A DNA stretch of 64,000 nucleotides from CAVSIS01 sp963814875 (GTDB lineage: Bacteria; Acidobacteriota; Thermoanaerobaculia; Thermoanaerobaculales; Sulfomarinibacteraceae): NCBI GenBank assembly GCA_963814875.1, contig CAWFFJ010000022.1, forward strand, positions 310,001 to 374,000, in the 5' to 3' direction. A model generated the notes under the pieces. It was not told where the DNA came from and made no database searches. It worked only from the letters and a program-made list of their open reading frames with translations. Positions 25,395 to 33,782 of this stretch are shown one piece after another. The position numbers and the translations under genes are program-made. The stretch's first letter is position 1. Every line of letters starts with the position of its first letter.

Positions 25395-28386
25395 GTGCAG
25401 CAGCGAACGCAGCCCCAGATTGTCCCGGGGATCGAGTGGTTTCGAACGCTCGCAGAAACGGCCAGCGTGGCGGTCTTCGTGTACAGTAGGGACCGGTTTC
25501 TGTTCGTCAACCCCGAGTCGGCCCGTCTCACCGGCTACACCGTCGAGGAGTTGCTTCGTCTCGACTCCAGGTCCCTGGTTCATCCGGACTTCCACGCCGC
25601 TATCCCACGCCTCGACGACGATCCGACCGAGTCCCGCATCGCGGCGCGCCCGGTTGAGCTCCGGATCGTGCGCCGGAACGGAGAGGAGCGCTGGATCGCC
25701 TTTACCGCCGCCCGCGTCGAGCTCGATGGAGTTCGGGCTGGGCTTGGGACCGCAGTCGACATCACCGAGGCGAAACGCGCCCAACAAGGCTCTCGCCCGC
25801 AGGCTCGACCTCGAGAACCTCCTGGCCGAGGTGTCGCACCGATTCCTTCAGGTCGAGCCCGCAGATCTCGACGACGCAGTGATCGACGCGCTCGGACGGA
25901 TCACGCGGGCGACCGGCGCCGACCGATGCCGGCTGCTGCGAACGGCGCCAGGTGAGAGCTCTTTTGCGTGCACCCACGAGTGGAGCCGGTTCAGTCAGGG
26001 ACGTCCGCCGTCAGGCGCCCACATGGCATCGATCACCCTCCCCTGGAGCGGGCCGCGGTTGGCGTCCGGCAAGGTGGTCGCGATCATCGACGCCCAGCGC
26101 CTGCCGGCCGACGCCTCGGGCGAGCTGCACGTCGCGGCCGCCGAGGGCGTTCGGGCGGTGCTCGGTGTCCCGATGATGGTCGCAGACCGGCTCGACGGCT
26201 GTCTCCGCCTTGAGGTCCTGGGCCGGCCGCGGCGGTGGCGGGACGCCGATCGCCGGTTGTTAGTGCTCTCCGCGGCGATCGTCGGCAGCGCCCTCCACCG
26301 CCATCGCGCTCTCCAGGACCTGCAGGCGAGCCGAGACTGGCTCGAGCTCGCCCAGCACGCGGGCCGCAGTATCGCTTGGGAGTGGCATCCGGCCGACGAT
26401 CGGATCCTGATGTCGGCCCACGTTGCGGAGGTGTTCGGGGTTGACCCGACAAAGGTCCCGAGCCGTGGCCGCGAGCTCCTCGCCTACGTGCCCCGTGATG
26501 AGTACCCGCAGCTCGCACAGGCGGCACGGAGGACGTTCAAGCTCGACGAGCCGTACGCCGTCGAGCACCGCATCCTGATCCCCGACGGCAGAGAGTGCTG
26601 GCTCGTCGTCCACGGCCAGGCGGTGCGCGACCCCTCCGGGTGGGTCGTCCGCATGATCGGCGTCTCTGCCGATATCACCGAGCGCAAGCAGGCGGAGGCT
26701 GAGCTCCAACGCGAGAAAGAGTACGCGCAGGTCACCCTCGCCTCGATCGGTGACGGCGTGATCCGGACCGACGCCCACGGGCGGATCGATTTCATGAACC
26801 CCGCGGCGCAGAACCTGACCGGCTGCCGCACGCGCGAAGCCTCCGGGCGGCCGGTCGGCGAGATCTACCGGGTGCGCGACGAGGCGACGGGCCAAGTGCG
26901 CCCCAACCTCGTCGAGCTCTGCCTCGGCGAAGGCCGCGTCATGGAGACATCCGACCCCGTCGCGCTCCTGCGCCACGACGGATCCGAGCTCGCGGTGCAC
27001 GACAGTGCCGCTCCGATCCGTGATGCCTCCGGCCGAACCGTCGGATCTGTTCTCGTTTTCCAGGACGTCACGCGGCTTCGCAGCCTCGAGCGGGAGATGG
27101 CTCACCTCGCCCTCCACGACCCGCTGACCGGATTGATCAACCGACGAGAGTTCGAGAACCGCCTCAACGACGCGATCCGAGCGCTACGCCGGGACGGCCG
27201 TCGGTTTGCTCTGTGCTATCTCGACCTGGACGACTTCAAGATCGTCAACGACACCTGCGGGCACGGCGCGGGAGACGAGCTGCTGCGGCAGCTGGCCGGG
27301 ATCCTCGCCCAGAGCATTCGACCGTGCGACACCGTCGCTCGTCTCGGCGGCGACGAGTTCGCCGTACTGCTGGCGGATTGCCAGATTCCTGATGCACGAC
27401 GCCTTGCCGATCAGCTCCTCGGTTCGGTCACGCGCCATCGGTTTGCATGGGAGGACCGAATGTTCAGCGTCGGTGCATCGATCGGGGTCATTCCGCTCGC
27501 TGACCCTTCCGCTACCATGGCCCAGCTTCTGAGCGCTGCCGACTCCGCCTGCTACGTCGCAAAGGACCGCGGGCGCAACCAGATCTACCTCAGCGAGCCG
27601 GATGACACCGAGCTCGCCGCTCGCAAGGTCCAGATGCAGTGGATGGAACGGATCGGGCGCGCCATCGAGGACGGGCGACTGCGTCTCTACCACCAGCCAA
27701 TCCGGTCGCTCTCGGGCTCCCTGAGCCCGACCTTGTCGGAGATCCTGTTGCGTCTCGTCGACGTCGACGGCACGGTCTATGAGGCCTGCCAGTTCATGAC
27801 CGCGGCCGAGCGCTTCCGCCTCATGCCAACCATCGATCGTTGGGTGGTCGAGCACGCCCTCAAGACTCTCGGCCGACTGCACCGACAGGGCCGCCTCAAC
27901 GACGCCTGCTACGCGGTCAACCTCTCCGGACAGTCGCTTGGCGAGCGCGGGTTTCTCGAGTTCATCGCGGGTCAGCTCGAGCTTCACGACGTTCCCGGAG
28001 AAGCGGTCAGCTTCGAGATCACCGAAACCTCGGCGATCACCAATATGGCGCTTGCTCAGAAGCTGATCGCCAGCCTTCGCCAGCGAGGCTGCCGGTTCGT
28101 TCTCGACGACTTCGGCAGCGGTCTCAGCTCTTTCCGATATCTGTCACGGCTCGAGGTGGACTACATCAAGATCGACGGCGCCATCGTCCGGGCGATGCTG
28201 GACGAGCCGGTGCTCTACGAGATGGTCGCCTCGATCCACCGGATCGGACGTCGTATGGGCCTGAAAACCATCGGAGAGTGGGTCGAGCGCGACGAGATCC
28301 TCGATGCACTGCGGTCAATTGGGGTGGACTATGCGCAGGGATTCCTGCTCGCAGTTCCGGAGCCCTTCGAGGAGATCAGACAGTGA
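25395..28386 (+). CDS. PAS-GAF-PAS-PAS-GGDEF-EAL cyclic-di-GMP protein, frameshifted
   Basis: Likely start GTG 25395 (MQQRTQPQIVPGIEWFRTLA). A first PAS domain (VAVFVYSRDRFLFVNPESAR to GTAVDITEAKRAQ) ends at about 25785, where the frame changes by one extra or two missing bases and continues KALARRLDLENLLAEVSHRF. Then follow GAF, a PAS with AWEWHPADDRI, a third PAS (GVIRTDAHGRIDFMNPAAQN), GGDEF with RLGGDEFAVLL intact, and EAL. The EAL motif reads EIL in LSEILLRL; NLSGQSL, ITETSAI, DDFGSGLSSF and KTIGEWVE are kept, so both cyclase and phosphodiesterase may be active. No transmembrane segment was seen, so it is probably cytosolic. Confidence 0.85.
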
Positions 28387-28416
28387 CAGTGCATCCAGCG
28401 CCACCACGCAACAATC

Positions 28417-28433
28417 ATGCCGCACTGCGGCAT
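28417..28433. promoter_or_regulatory. PhaR-type operator, perfect palindrome
   Basis: ATGCCGCACTGCGGCAT, a perfect 17-base dyad with central C, lies 235 bases upstream of phaR and 118 bases upstream of its promoter spacer copy. It matches the sites at 28560-28576, 31241-31257, 31273-31289 and 31306-31322. Confidence 0.75.
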
Positions 28434-28550
28434 TTCAAAGGCGCCGCCGCACGGCTCGAGGAGCGGCTGGCTGACTCAGTACAATCTCCATGTGGAGGAG
28501 TATCTTCTGTTTCGCTAGTCAACGAAGGCAGAGCGGCAAAGAGCGTCGCC

Positions 28551-28579
28551 TTGACAGTTTTGCCGCAGTGCGGTACATT
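28551..28579 (+). promoter_or_regulatory. phaR sigma-70 promoter with operator in its spacer
   Basis: TTGACA (28551-28556), a 17-base spacer and TACATT (28574-28579). The operator TTGCCGCAGTGCGGTAC (28560-28576) fills the spacer and touches the -10, so binding would block RNA polymerase. This is the layout expected for autorepression by the PHA-responsive repressor PhaR. Confidence 0.8.
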
Positions 28580-28651
28580 GCGCTGGAGAGGACGTCACCG
28601 ACCATCCGTCGGCCGCCCCATCCGGCGCGTTCGCGTGCAGGGAGAGTCGCT

Positions 28652-29140
28652 ATGATTCGACTGATCAAGCGCTACGGCAGCCGCAAGCTGTACGACACCG
28701 AGGAGAGCCGCTACGTTTCTCTCGAGGAGCTTGCCGCTTGGATCCGGGTCGGGCAGCAGATTCGCGTGCTCGACAACAAGACGTCTGAGGACGTGACAGC
28801 GCAGACCCTGACCCAGATCATCTCCGAAGAAGGCCGCAAGGGCCGCTCGCTGCTCCCCAACGAAATGCTGCACGAGCTGATTCGTATCGGCGAGCAGGCC
28901 GTTTCGAACGGCGTCGAGCACATCCAGGATCGGATGGATCGAATCGTCCAGGCCTCCATCGACCGAATCGGACCGGTACGCCGGGCTCGCGAGGAGATGG
29001 AGCGACTGCGGGAACGACTCGAGGAGCTTGAGACCTCCCTCTCCGCTCTCGAAGAGGATCGCGGCCCCATCGAAACCCAGGCCCGCCCATCGGTCCGCCG
29101 CAAGGGACCGACCGCCACGTCGCAGAACGAGGATGAGTAG
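28652..29140 (+). CDS. phaR: Polyhydroxyalkanoate synthesis repressor PhaR
   Basis: 162 residues. The start MIRLIKRYGSRKLYDTEESR, then YVSLEELAAWIRVGQQIRVL and DNKTSEDVTAQTLTQII, is the PHA accumulation regulator DNA-binding domain (residues 1-62), followed by the PHB-binding part and a coiled coil (REEMERLRERLEELETSLSA). In studied bacteria PhaR represses phasin and its own gene and is released when it binds PHA granules. GGGAGAG precedes ATG 28652. Matching palindromes in its own promoter and the phasin promoter support the same circuit here. Confidence 0.95.
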   Translation: MIRLIKRYGSRKLYDTEESRYVSLEELAAWIRVGQQIRVLDNKTSEDVTAQTLTQIISEEGRKGRSLLPNEMLHELIRIGEQAVSNGVEHIQDRMDRIVQASIDRIGPVRRAREEMERLRERLEELETSLSALEEDRGPIETQARPSVRRKGPTATSQNEDE

Positions 29141-29366
29141 CCGCCACGTCGGTCTTCACGGTTCGTCGCGAGAGCGTCGTTTCAGAGTCCAGTCCATCCG
29201 GCGGGAGCCTGCGGGCGATCGAGGGCCACGTCCGGCCGTCGCAATCCGCCGACCCTTCGTTGCGCTTGTACCCATGCGCAGAGTGTCGCCCCAGCTGGGC
29301 GCGACCTGAGCTGAAATGGCGGACGACCCAGAGACACCGGCTGGCCTTCGCCGGGTTCGGTGAGCG

Positions 29367-30617
29367 ATGACAAGCGACCAGGTGGCGAACGCTGCCGAGC
29401 CCTCTCAACGAGTCGGGCTCGCTCTCGCCGGGGGTGGCCCCGAGGGCTCAATCTACGAGATCGGAGCTCTGAGAGCGCTCGATGAGGCCCTCGAGGGCGC
29501 TGACTTCAGTCGGCTGCATGTCTATGTCGGCGTCTCGGCCGGTGCATTCATCGCAGCCTGTCTGGCCAACGGCATCTCGACAGCCCAGCTTTGCCGCGCG
29601 ATTGTCAAGCACGAACCCGGCGAACATCCCTTCGTACCCGAGACCTTCCTGTCACCAGCTGTAGGAGACTTCGTCCGCGGCGGCCTCAAGCTTCCGCGCC
29701 TGCTTGCCGAGGCCCTCTGGGATTGGACGCGCCACGCCGACGAGCGGAGTCTGCTCGAATCGCTTTCCCGATTGTCTCGAGCTCTACCCGTCGGTCTCTT
29801 CCGGAACGCTCCGATCCGTACCTACCTCGAGAAGATCTTCGCCCTGCCGGGACGCACTGACGACTTTCGCCGGCTCGCCCGCACCCTCATCGTGGTCGCT
29901 ACGGACCTCGACTCAGGCCTCGCGGTGCGGTTTGGCGAGCGCGGGTTCGACCACGTCCCGATCTCGCAGGCGGTCCAGGCATCGACTGCGTTACCCGGTC
30001 TCTACCCTCCGGTCCTCATCGACGGGCGCCACTACGTTGATGGTGTCCTCTTGAAGACCGTCCACGCCTCTGTGGCGCTCGACTACGGTGCCGACCTCGT
30101 CCTGTGCGTGAACCCGATTGTCCCGGTGGACACCGTTCGCTCCGTCGAGCAGGGCATTCTGCCGCGTGGCCGCCTCGCGGACCGTGGCCTGCCGACGGTC
30201 CTGTCGCAGACCTTTCGCACGATCATCTACTCCCGAATGGGAGTCGGGCTGGCGGCGTACGAGACACGCTACGAGGGCAAAGACGTGCTTGTCTTCGAGC
30301 CGCGCCGCGACGACTACGAGATCTTCTTCAGCAACGTGTTCAGCTTCGCCAACCGGAAGGCCGTATGCGAACACTCCTATGCCAGCACCCGCCGCAGGCT
30401 GTGGCGGGACCGGAAGCAGCTAGAACCGGCGTTCGCCCGATGCGGACTCCGTCTGCGGACCGAGATTCTGGCAGACCCCAACCGCGACCTGTGGCAGTCG
30501 GTCGGGCTGTACGAACGCCGCTCACGACCGTCTTCAGTCGTCACCCAGCGCCTCGAGTGTGCCCTCGACACTCTCGGAGCAGCTGGTTCGCACGCTCGAG
30601 TCCGATCCAGCGGATGA
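29367..30617 (+). CDS. Patatin-like phospholipase
   Basis: 416 residues. Nucleophile Ser57 in GVSAG and catalytic Asp225 in VDGVLL form the Ser-Asp dyad. The glycine-rich oxyanion loop reads AGGGPEGSIYEIG; the usual Arg of GGGxRG is replaced by Glu. It hydrolyses acyl esters of lipids in other family members; here, between phaR and the phasin gene, it may act on granule lipids or PHA oligomers, which is inference. ATG 29367 has GGTGAG upstream. No signal peptide. A gap of 226 bases to phaR holds no other gene. Confidence 0.88.
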   Translation: MTSDQVANAAEPSQRVGLALAGGGPEGSIYEIGALRALDEALEGADFSRLHVYVGVSAGAFIAACLANGISTAQLCRAIVKHEPGEHPFVPETFLSPAVGDFVRGGLKLPRLLAEALWDWTRHADERSLLESLSRLSRALPVGLFRNAPIRTYLEKIFALPGRTDDFRRLARTLIVVATDLDSGLAVRFGERGFDHVPISQAVQASTALPGLYPPVLIDGRHYVDGVLLKTVHASVALDYGADLVLCVNPIVPVDTVRSVEQGILPRGRLADRGLPTVLSQTFRTIIYSRMGVGLAAYETRYEGKDVLVFEPRRDDYEIFFSNVFSFANRKAVCEHSYASTRRRLWRDRKQLEPAFARCGLRLRTEILADPNRDLWQSVGLYERRSRPSSVVTQRLECALDTLGAAGSHARVRSSG

Positions 30618-30699
30618 GGCTTGTCCGACCGGTGGCAAGTGAGCTAACCTGAAACATCACATCCGCATCGCGGGAGCAGCCCCCGCAGGCCGAGGAGGA

Positions 30700-31131
30700 A
30701 TGATGGCGGCAGAGATTTTCACCACCGAGTGGGCCGTGCTCTGGAGCGACCGGATCAACGCCAATGCGGCCTACAAGGCGGCCGCGACCCGTTGGGAGGG
30801 AGCTATCGGGCTGGTCATGACTCCAGATGCGGAGATGGGCATTCCCGCGGAGCGTATTGTGGTTGCCGACTTGTGGCATGGCGACTGCCGCGGCGCCGTC
30901 GTCGGTGACCGCTCGAGTCTCGATGCGGTTCCCTACCTGATTCAGGCCGCACCGGCCACCTGGAAGAACGTTCTCGCGGGTCGAACGGACCCCATCGTCG
31001 GCCTCATGGGTGGCAAGCTGAAGCTCGCCAAGGGCAGCCTGTTCGCCCTGCTGCCGTACGCCAAGGCCGCGAAGGAGCTGGTCGCCTCGGCGTCCCGGGT
31101 CGAGACCACCTACCCAGAGGGGTGGGACTGA
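30700..31131 (+). CDS. SCP2-sterol-transfer-like small protein
   Basis: 143 residues starting MMAAEIFTTEWAVLWSDRIN after GAGGAGG. The pattern (GAIGLVMTPDAEMGIPAERI, VVADLWHGDCRGAV, TWKNVLAGRTDPIVGLMGGK, then LKLAKGSLFALLPYAKAAKE) fits the SCP2-like lipid-binding fold, with the G(K)LKLxKGS motif. Such proteins carry fatty acyl chains or sterols. Its place between the patatin and the phasin suggests work on the PHA/lipid interface. Confidence 0.72.
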   Translation: MMAAEIFTTEWAVLWSDRINANAAYKAAATRWEGAIGLVMTPDAEMGIPAERIVVADLWHGDCRGAVVGDRSSLDAVPYLIQAAPATWKNVLAGRTDPIVGLMGGKLKLAKGSLFALLPYAKAAKELVASASRVETTYPEGWD

Positions 31132-31240
31132 CCCGCCGCCTGACGCAGGCCGCCGCACCGCGGCATGGAGTCTCCAACGGGTCCCGTCATGGGTCTCCTT
31201 CGACTGTCTAACATGGCTCATCCCAGTAGATTGGGATTTC

Positions 31241-31257
31241 TTGCTGCAATGCGGCAA
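31241..31257. promoter_or_regulatory. PhaR-type operator O1 upstream of phasin promoter
   Basis: TTGCTGCAATGCGGCAA, 17 bases, one mismatch from a perfect dyad, ending seven bases before the -35 box of the phasin promoter. Confidence 0.72.
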
Positions 31258-31263
31258 AAGAGC

Positions 31264-31292
31264 TTGACAGTCTTGCCGCGGTGCGTTATATT
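31264..31292 (+). promoter_or_regulatory. Phasin sigma-70 promoter with operator O2 in its spacer
   Basis: TTGACA (31264-31269), 17-base spacer, TATATT (31287-31292): a near-consensus strong promoter. The spacer contains TTGCCGCGGTGCGTTAT (31273-31289), a weaker copy of the PhaR-type dyad, the same geometry as in the phaR promoter. Confidence 0.83.
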
Positions 31293-31305
31293 CTGTCTGT
31301 GAGTA

Positions 31306-31322
31306 ATGCCGCAGAGCGGCAT
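31306..31322. promoter_or_regulatory. PhaR-type operator O3 downstream of the phasin start site
   Basis: ATGCCGCAGAGCGGCAT, 17 bases, all but the centre symmetric. It lies in the 5' untranslated region, about 33 bases from O2 centre to centre, so three sites could be bound on one DNA face together with O1. Confidence 0.75.
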
Positions 31323-31394
31323 GAACTCGATCGACAATCCGGCGCCCTCGAGCGCCCCGCACCGCCGGACGAACCCGGCAAGGAGGATGACATC

Positions 31395-31820
31395 ATGGCT
31401 AAGGCGAAAGCGAAGGAGCTCCAGGGCGATCTCATGGACTCTGCCCACAAGATCTGGCTCGCCGGTCTCGGCGCAATGGCGTTCGCAGAGGAAGAGGGCG
31501 GCAAGATGTTCAAGAACCTCGTCGAGAAGGGCGAGGGCCTCGAGGCCAAGGGCAAGGAGCAGGTCGAGAAGGCGCGCGGCGCGGTCGCCGGCGTCAAGAC
31601 CGTTGCCGAGAGCTACTGGGAGACCCTCGAGCGGACCGTCGACGAGAAGATGACCTCAGTCATCCATCGCATCGGCGTTCCGACCAAGGACGAGATCGAG
31701 AAGCTCACCCGCAAGGTCGAGGACCTCACCAAGGCGATCGAGAAGCTGCGGGTCAAGGAAGCCCCGGCCGCCCCGAAGCCTGCCGCCCGCAAGCCGGCCG
31801 CGAAGGCCGTCACCAAGTAG
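31395..31820 (+). CDS. Phasin (PHA granule-associated protein)
   Basis: 141 residues. ATG 31395 follows AGGAGGATG. The helical N-terminal part (AHKIWLAGLGAMAFAEEEGG) is the poly(hydroxyalkanoate) granule-associated protein family pattern, followed by heptad-rich helix (EIEKLTRKVEDLTKAIEKLR) and a Lys/Ala/Pro tail (PAAPKPAARKPAAKAVTK) like PhaF, which can bind DNA. It would coat granules and help distribute them. Three PhaR-type operators and a strong promoter lie upstream; a strong terminator follows. Confidence 0.9.
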   Translation: MAKAKAKELQGDLMDSAHKIWLAGLGAMAFAEEEGGKMFKNLVEKGEGLEAKGKEQVEKARGAVAGVKTVAESYWETLERTVDEKMTSVIHRIGVPTKDEIEKLTRKVEDLTKAIEKLRVKEAPAAPKPAARKPAAKAVTK

Positions 31821-31859
31821 TCGATCCGTCACATCCCGCGCTCCGCGCGGTTTCGACCC

Positions 31860-31889
31860 GGGCGCCACTTTGCGGCGCCCATTTTTTTT
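31860..31889 (+). terminator. Intrinsic terminator of the phasin gene
   Basis: Stem GGGCGCC / GGCGCCC with loop ACTTTGC, then A and eight T residues, 40 bases after the phasin stop. Confidence 0.93.
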
Positions 31890-31913
31890 CGGCGCTCTGC
31901 GGCCGCGGTCCGG

Positions 31914-33608
31914 TCAGCTTGCACGTCTCAGGCCGAGGAAAATACCGGCAAGGAGCATCGCAGTCCAGAGCGGCCACGGTGCGTGGAGGCCGGCGAGAAT
32001 CGCGCCCGATACCAGGCAGGCTGCACCGAGAACGGTGCCGCGCAACCCGGCGAAGGGGTTCTCTGGCTGCCGCCGCCCCTGACGCTCCATCAGGTCAAGG
32101 CCCTCGGACACCAGGAGCGGCAGCCTGACCAGCGCGTCGACCATCTCGGGTGCGCCACGCAGTGCCTCGCGCAGCAGTCGTAGAGGATTGAAGTGCTGGC
32201 GCAGGATGCGGCTAATGTGACGCTGCGACACGGCGGCGACGTTGAACTCCGGGTCGAGCATGTAGCCTACCCCCTCGTAGGTCACCAGGGCCTTCACCAT
32301 GAGCACCATCTCGAGGGGGTAGTACATGCGGTAGCGGGCGCCGAGGCGGATCGACTCGAGGATCAGCAGGGCGAGGGAGAAGTCGGGGACGGAGGTCGCC
32401 CGACGCCAGCGGCGGGCGAGGTCCTTGACCGCACGGCGGAACCCTGCGACGTCCGAGCCTGGCCCATGCTCTGCGACCGCCGCGAGGTGGCGGGCGGCGT
32501 TGTCGTAGTCCTCGATGATCAAGCAGTAGAAGTGAAACAGAAGGTGGGTACGGAGGCTCGGGTCGAGGCGACCGACCATCCCGAGATCGACGAAGCCGAC
32601 CTTTGCGCCGGGCAGCACCATCAGGTTGCCGGGGTGCAGATCGGCGTGGAAGAAGCCGTCCTCGTAGAGCATCCTGATAATCGCCGCCGCCCCCAGGTCG
32701 AGGAGCTGTTGGCGCTCATCGGAGGACAGCTCGGACAGGCTCATCGGGTCCGGCTGGCGACCGGGCAGGTACTCCATGCACAGGACCTGTTCGCCGGAGA
32801 GGTGACGATATATCCGCGGGAACACGATGTCTGGCATGTCCCTGAAGTTGGCGGCGAAGGTCTCGGCGTTGTCGGCCTCCCAGGTCATCTCGATCTCGCG
32901 CAAGGTGTACTCGAAGAACTCGTCGATGATGCGCCGTGGCTGGTAGCGAGCGAAGGCCCACTGGAGGACGACACCGCACGCCTTCAGCAGTGAGGCGTCG
33001 CGCCACAACAGCTCGCGGATGCCCGGCTTGACGACTTTCAGGATCACGCGATCGCCCTCGACGGTCACCGCCCGGTGGGTCTGCGCGATCGAGGCCGAGC
33101 CCAGCGGAACCGGATCGACGGCCTGAAAGGCCTCCTCGAGCACGACCCCGAGGTCCTCCTCAACCACCACGCGGATCTCCTCGAACGGCACAGGCGGAAG
33201 CTGGGAGAGCAGCGACGTCAGCTCGTCGGTCACCGACCGCGGCAGGATGTCACGACGAAGGCTGAGAATCTGGCCGAGCTTGATGTAGGTTGGCCCGAGG
33301 GTCTCGAGACGGCGGCGGAGCTGCTCGGGGAACGGCAGGGCGGCCAGGTCGCGATCGACGAAGAGGCGCAGGATTCCCGCGACCACGCGCTCCGTCCTGA
33401 ACAGGAGGCCGCGCTTCCCGGCCTCACGCCGGTCGGCCACCCAGCGAGTGTAGCTGCCGGCGAGCAGCCCGAAGAGCTGACGCAGTGTCGTTCGCCCGCG
33501 TCGTGCGATGCCGGGGATCCCGAACGCACCGCCGGTACGCGCCGTGCGCCGGCGCCGTACCGGCGGACGCAGTCGACGGCCCTCACCCTGGCGGGGCTCG
33601 CCGCTCAC
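31914..33608 (-). CDS. ABC1/UbiB-family atypical kinase
   Basis: 564 residues. The UbiB/ADCK motif KxGQ appears in TYIKLGQILSLRRDILP, the Ala-rich nucleotide loop in PLGSASIAQTH, the catalytic region as FFHADLHPGNLMVL and the metal motif as GFVDLGMVG. The C-terminus has two membrane helices (AACLVSGAILAGL, WTAMLLAGIFLGL). UbiB proteins are ATPases needed for quinone biosynthesis or lipid handling. The UbiD-family gene elsewhere in the window would fit quinone metabolism, and isoprenoid supply is suggested by the HMG-CoA reductase gene just upstream on the same strand. The GTG start at 33608 lacks a strong ribosome site. Confidence 0.88.
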   Translation of the reverse strand: MSGEPRQGEGRRLRPPVRRRRTARTGGAFGIPGIARRGRTTLRQLFGLLAGSYTRWVADRREAGKRGLLFRTERVVAGILRLFVDRDLAALPFPEQLRRRLETLGPTYIKLGQILSLRRDILPRSVTDELTSLLSQLPPVPFEEIRVVVEEDLGVVLEEAFQAVDPVPLGSASIAQTHRAVTVEGDRVILKVVKPGIRELLWRDASLLKACGVVLQWAFARYQPRRIIDEFFEYTLREIEMTWEADNAETFAANFRDMPDIVFPRIYRHLSGEQVLCMEYLPGRQPDPMSLSELSSDERQQLLDLGAAAIIRMLYEDGFFHADLHPGNLMVLPGAKVGFVDLGMVGRLDPSLRTHLLFHFYCLIIEDYDNAARHLAAVAEHGPGSDVAGFRRAVKDLARRWRRATSVPDFSLALLILESIRLGARYRMYYPLEMVLMVKALVTYEGVGYMLDPEFNVAAVSQRHISRILRQHFNPLRLLREALRGAPEMVDALVRLPLLVSEGLDLMERQGRRQPENPFAGLRGTVLGAACLVSGAILAGLHAPWPLWTAMLLAGIFLGLRRAS

Positions 33609-33782
33609 GTGAGCGACCGCCCCCGGGCGACCTGCCGCCGTCCAGCCACCCAGGCACGCAGGCCGCGCCGCTCGAGAGCCATTTTCCGACGATACCCGAT
33701 CCGCGACCGCGGCGCGAGACGATTCGCCTGACCAACGGCGGCCCTTGTCAGGACATCCCCCACCGGGAGGATGCGCGGCCGC

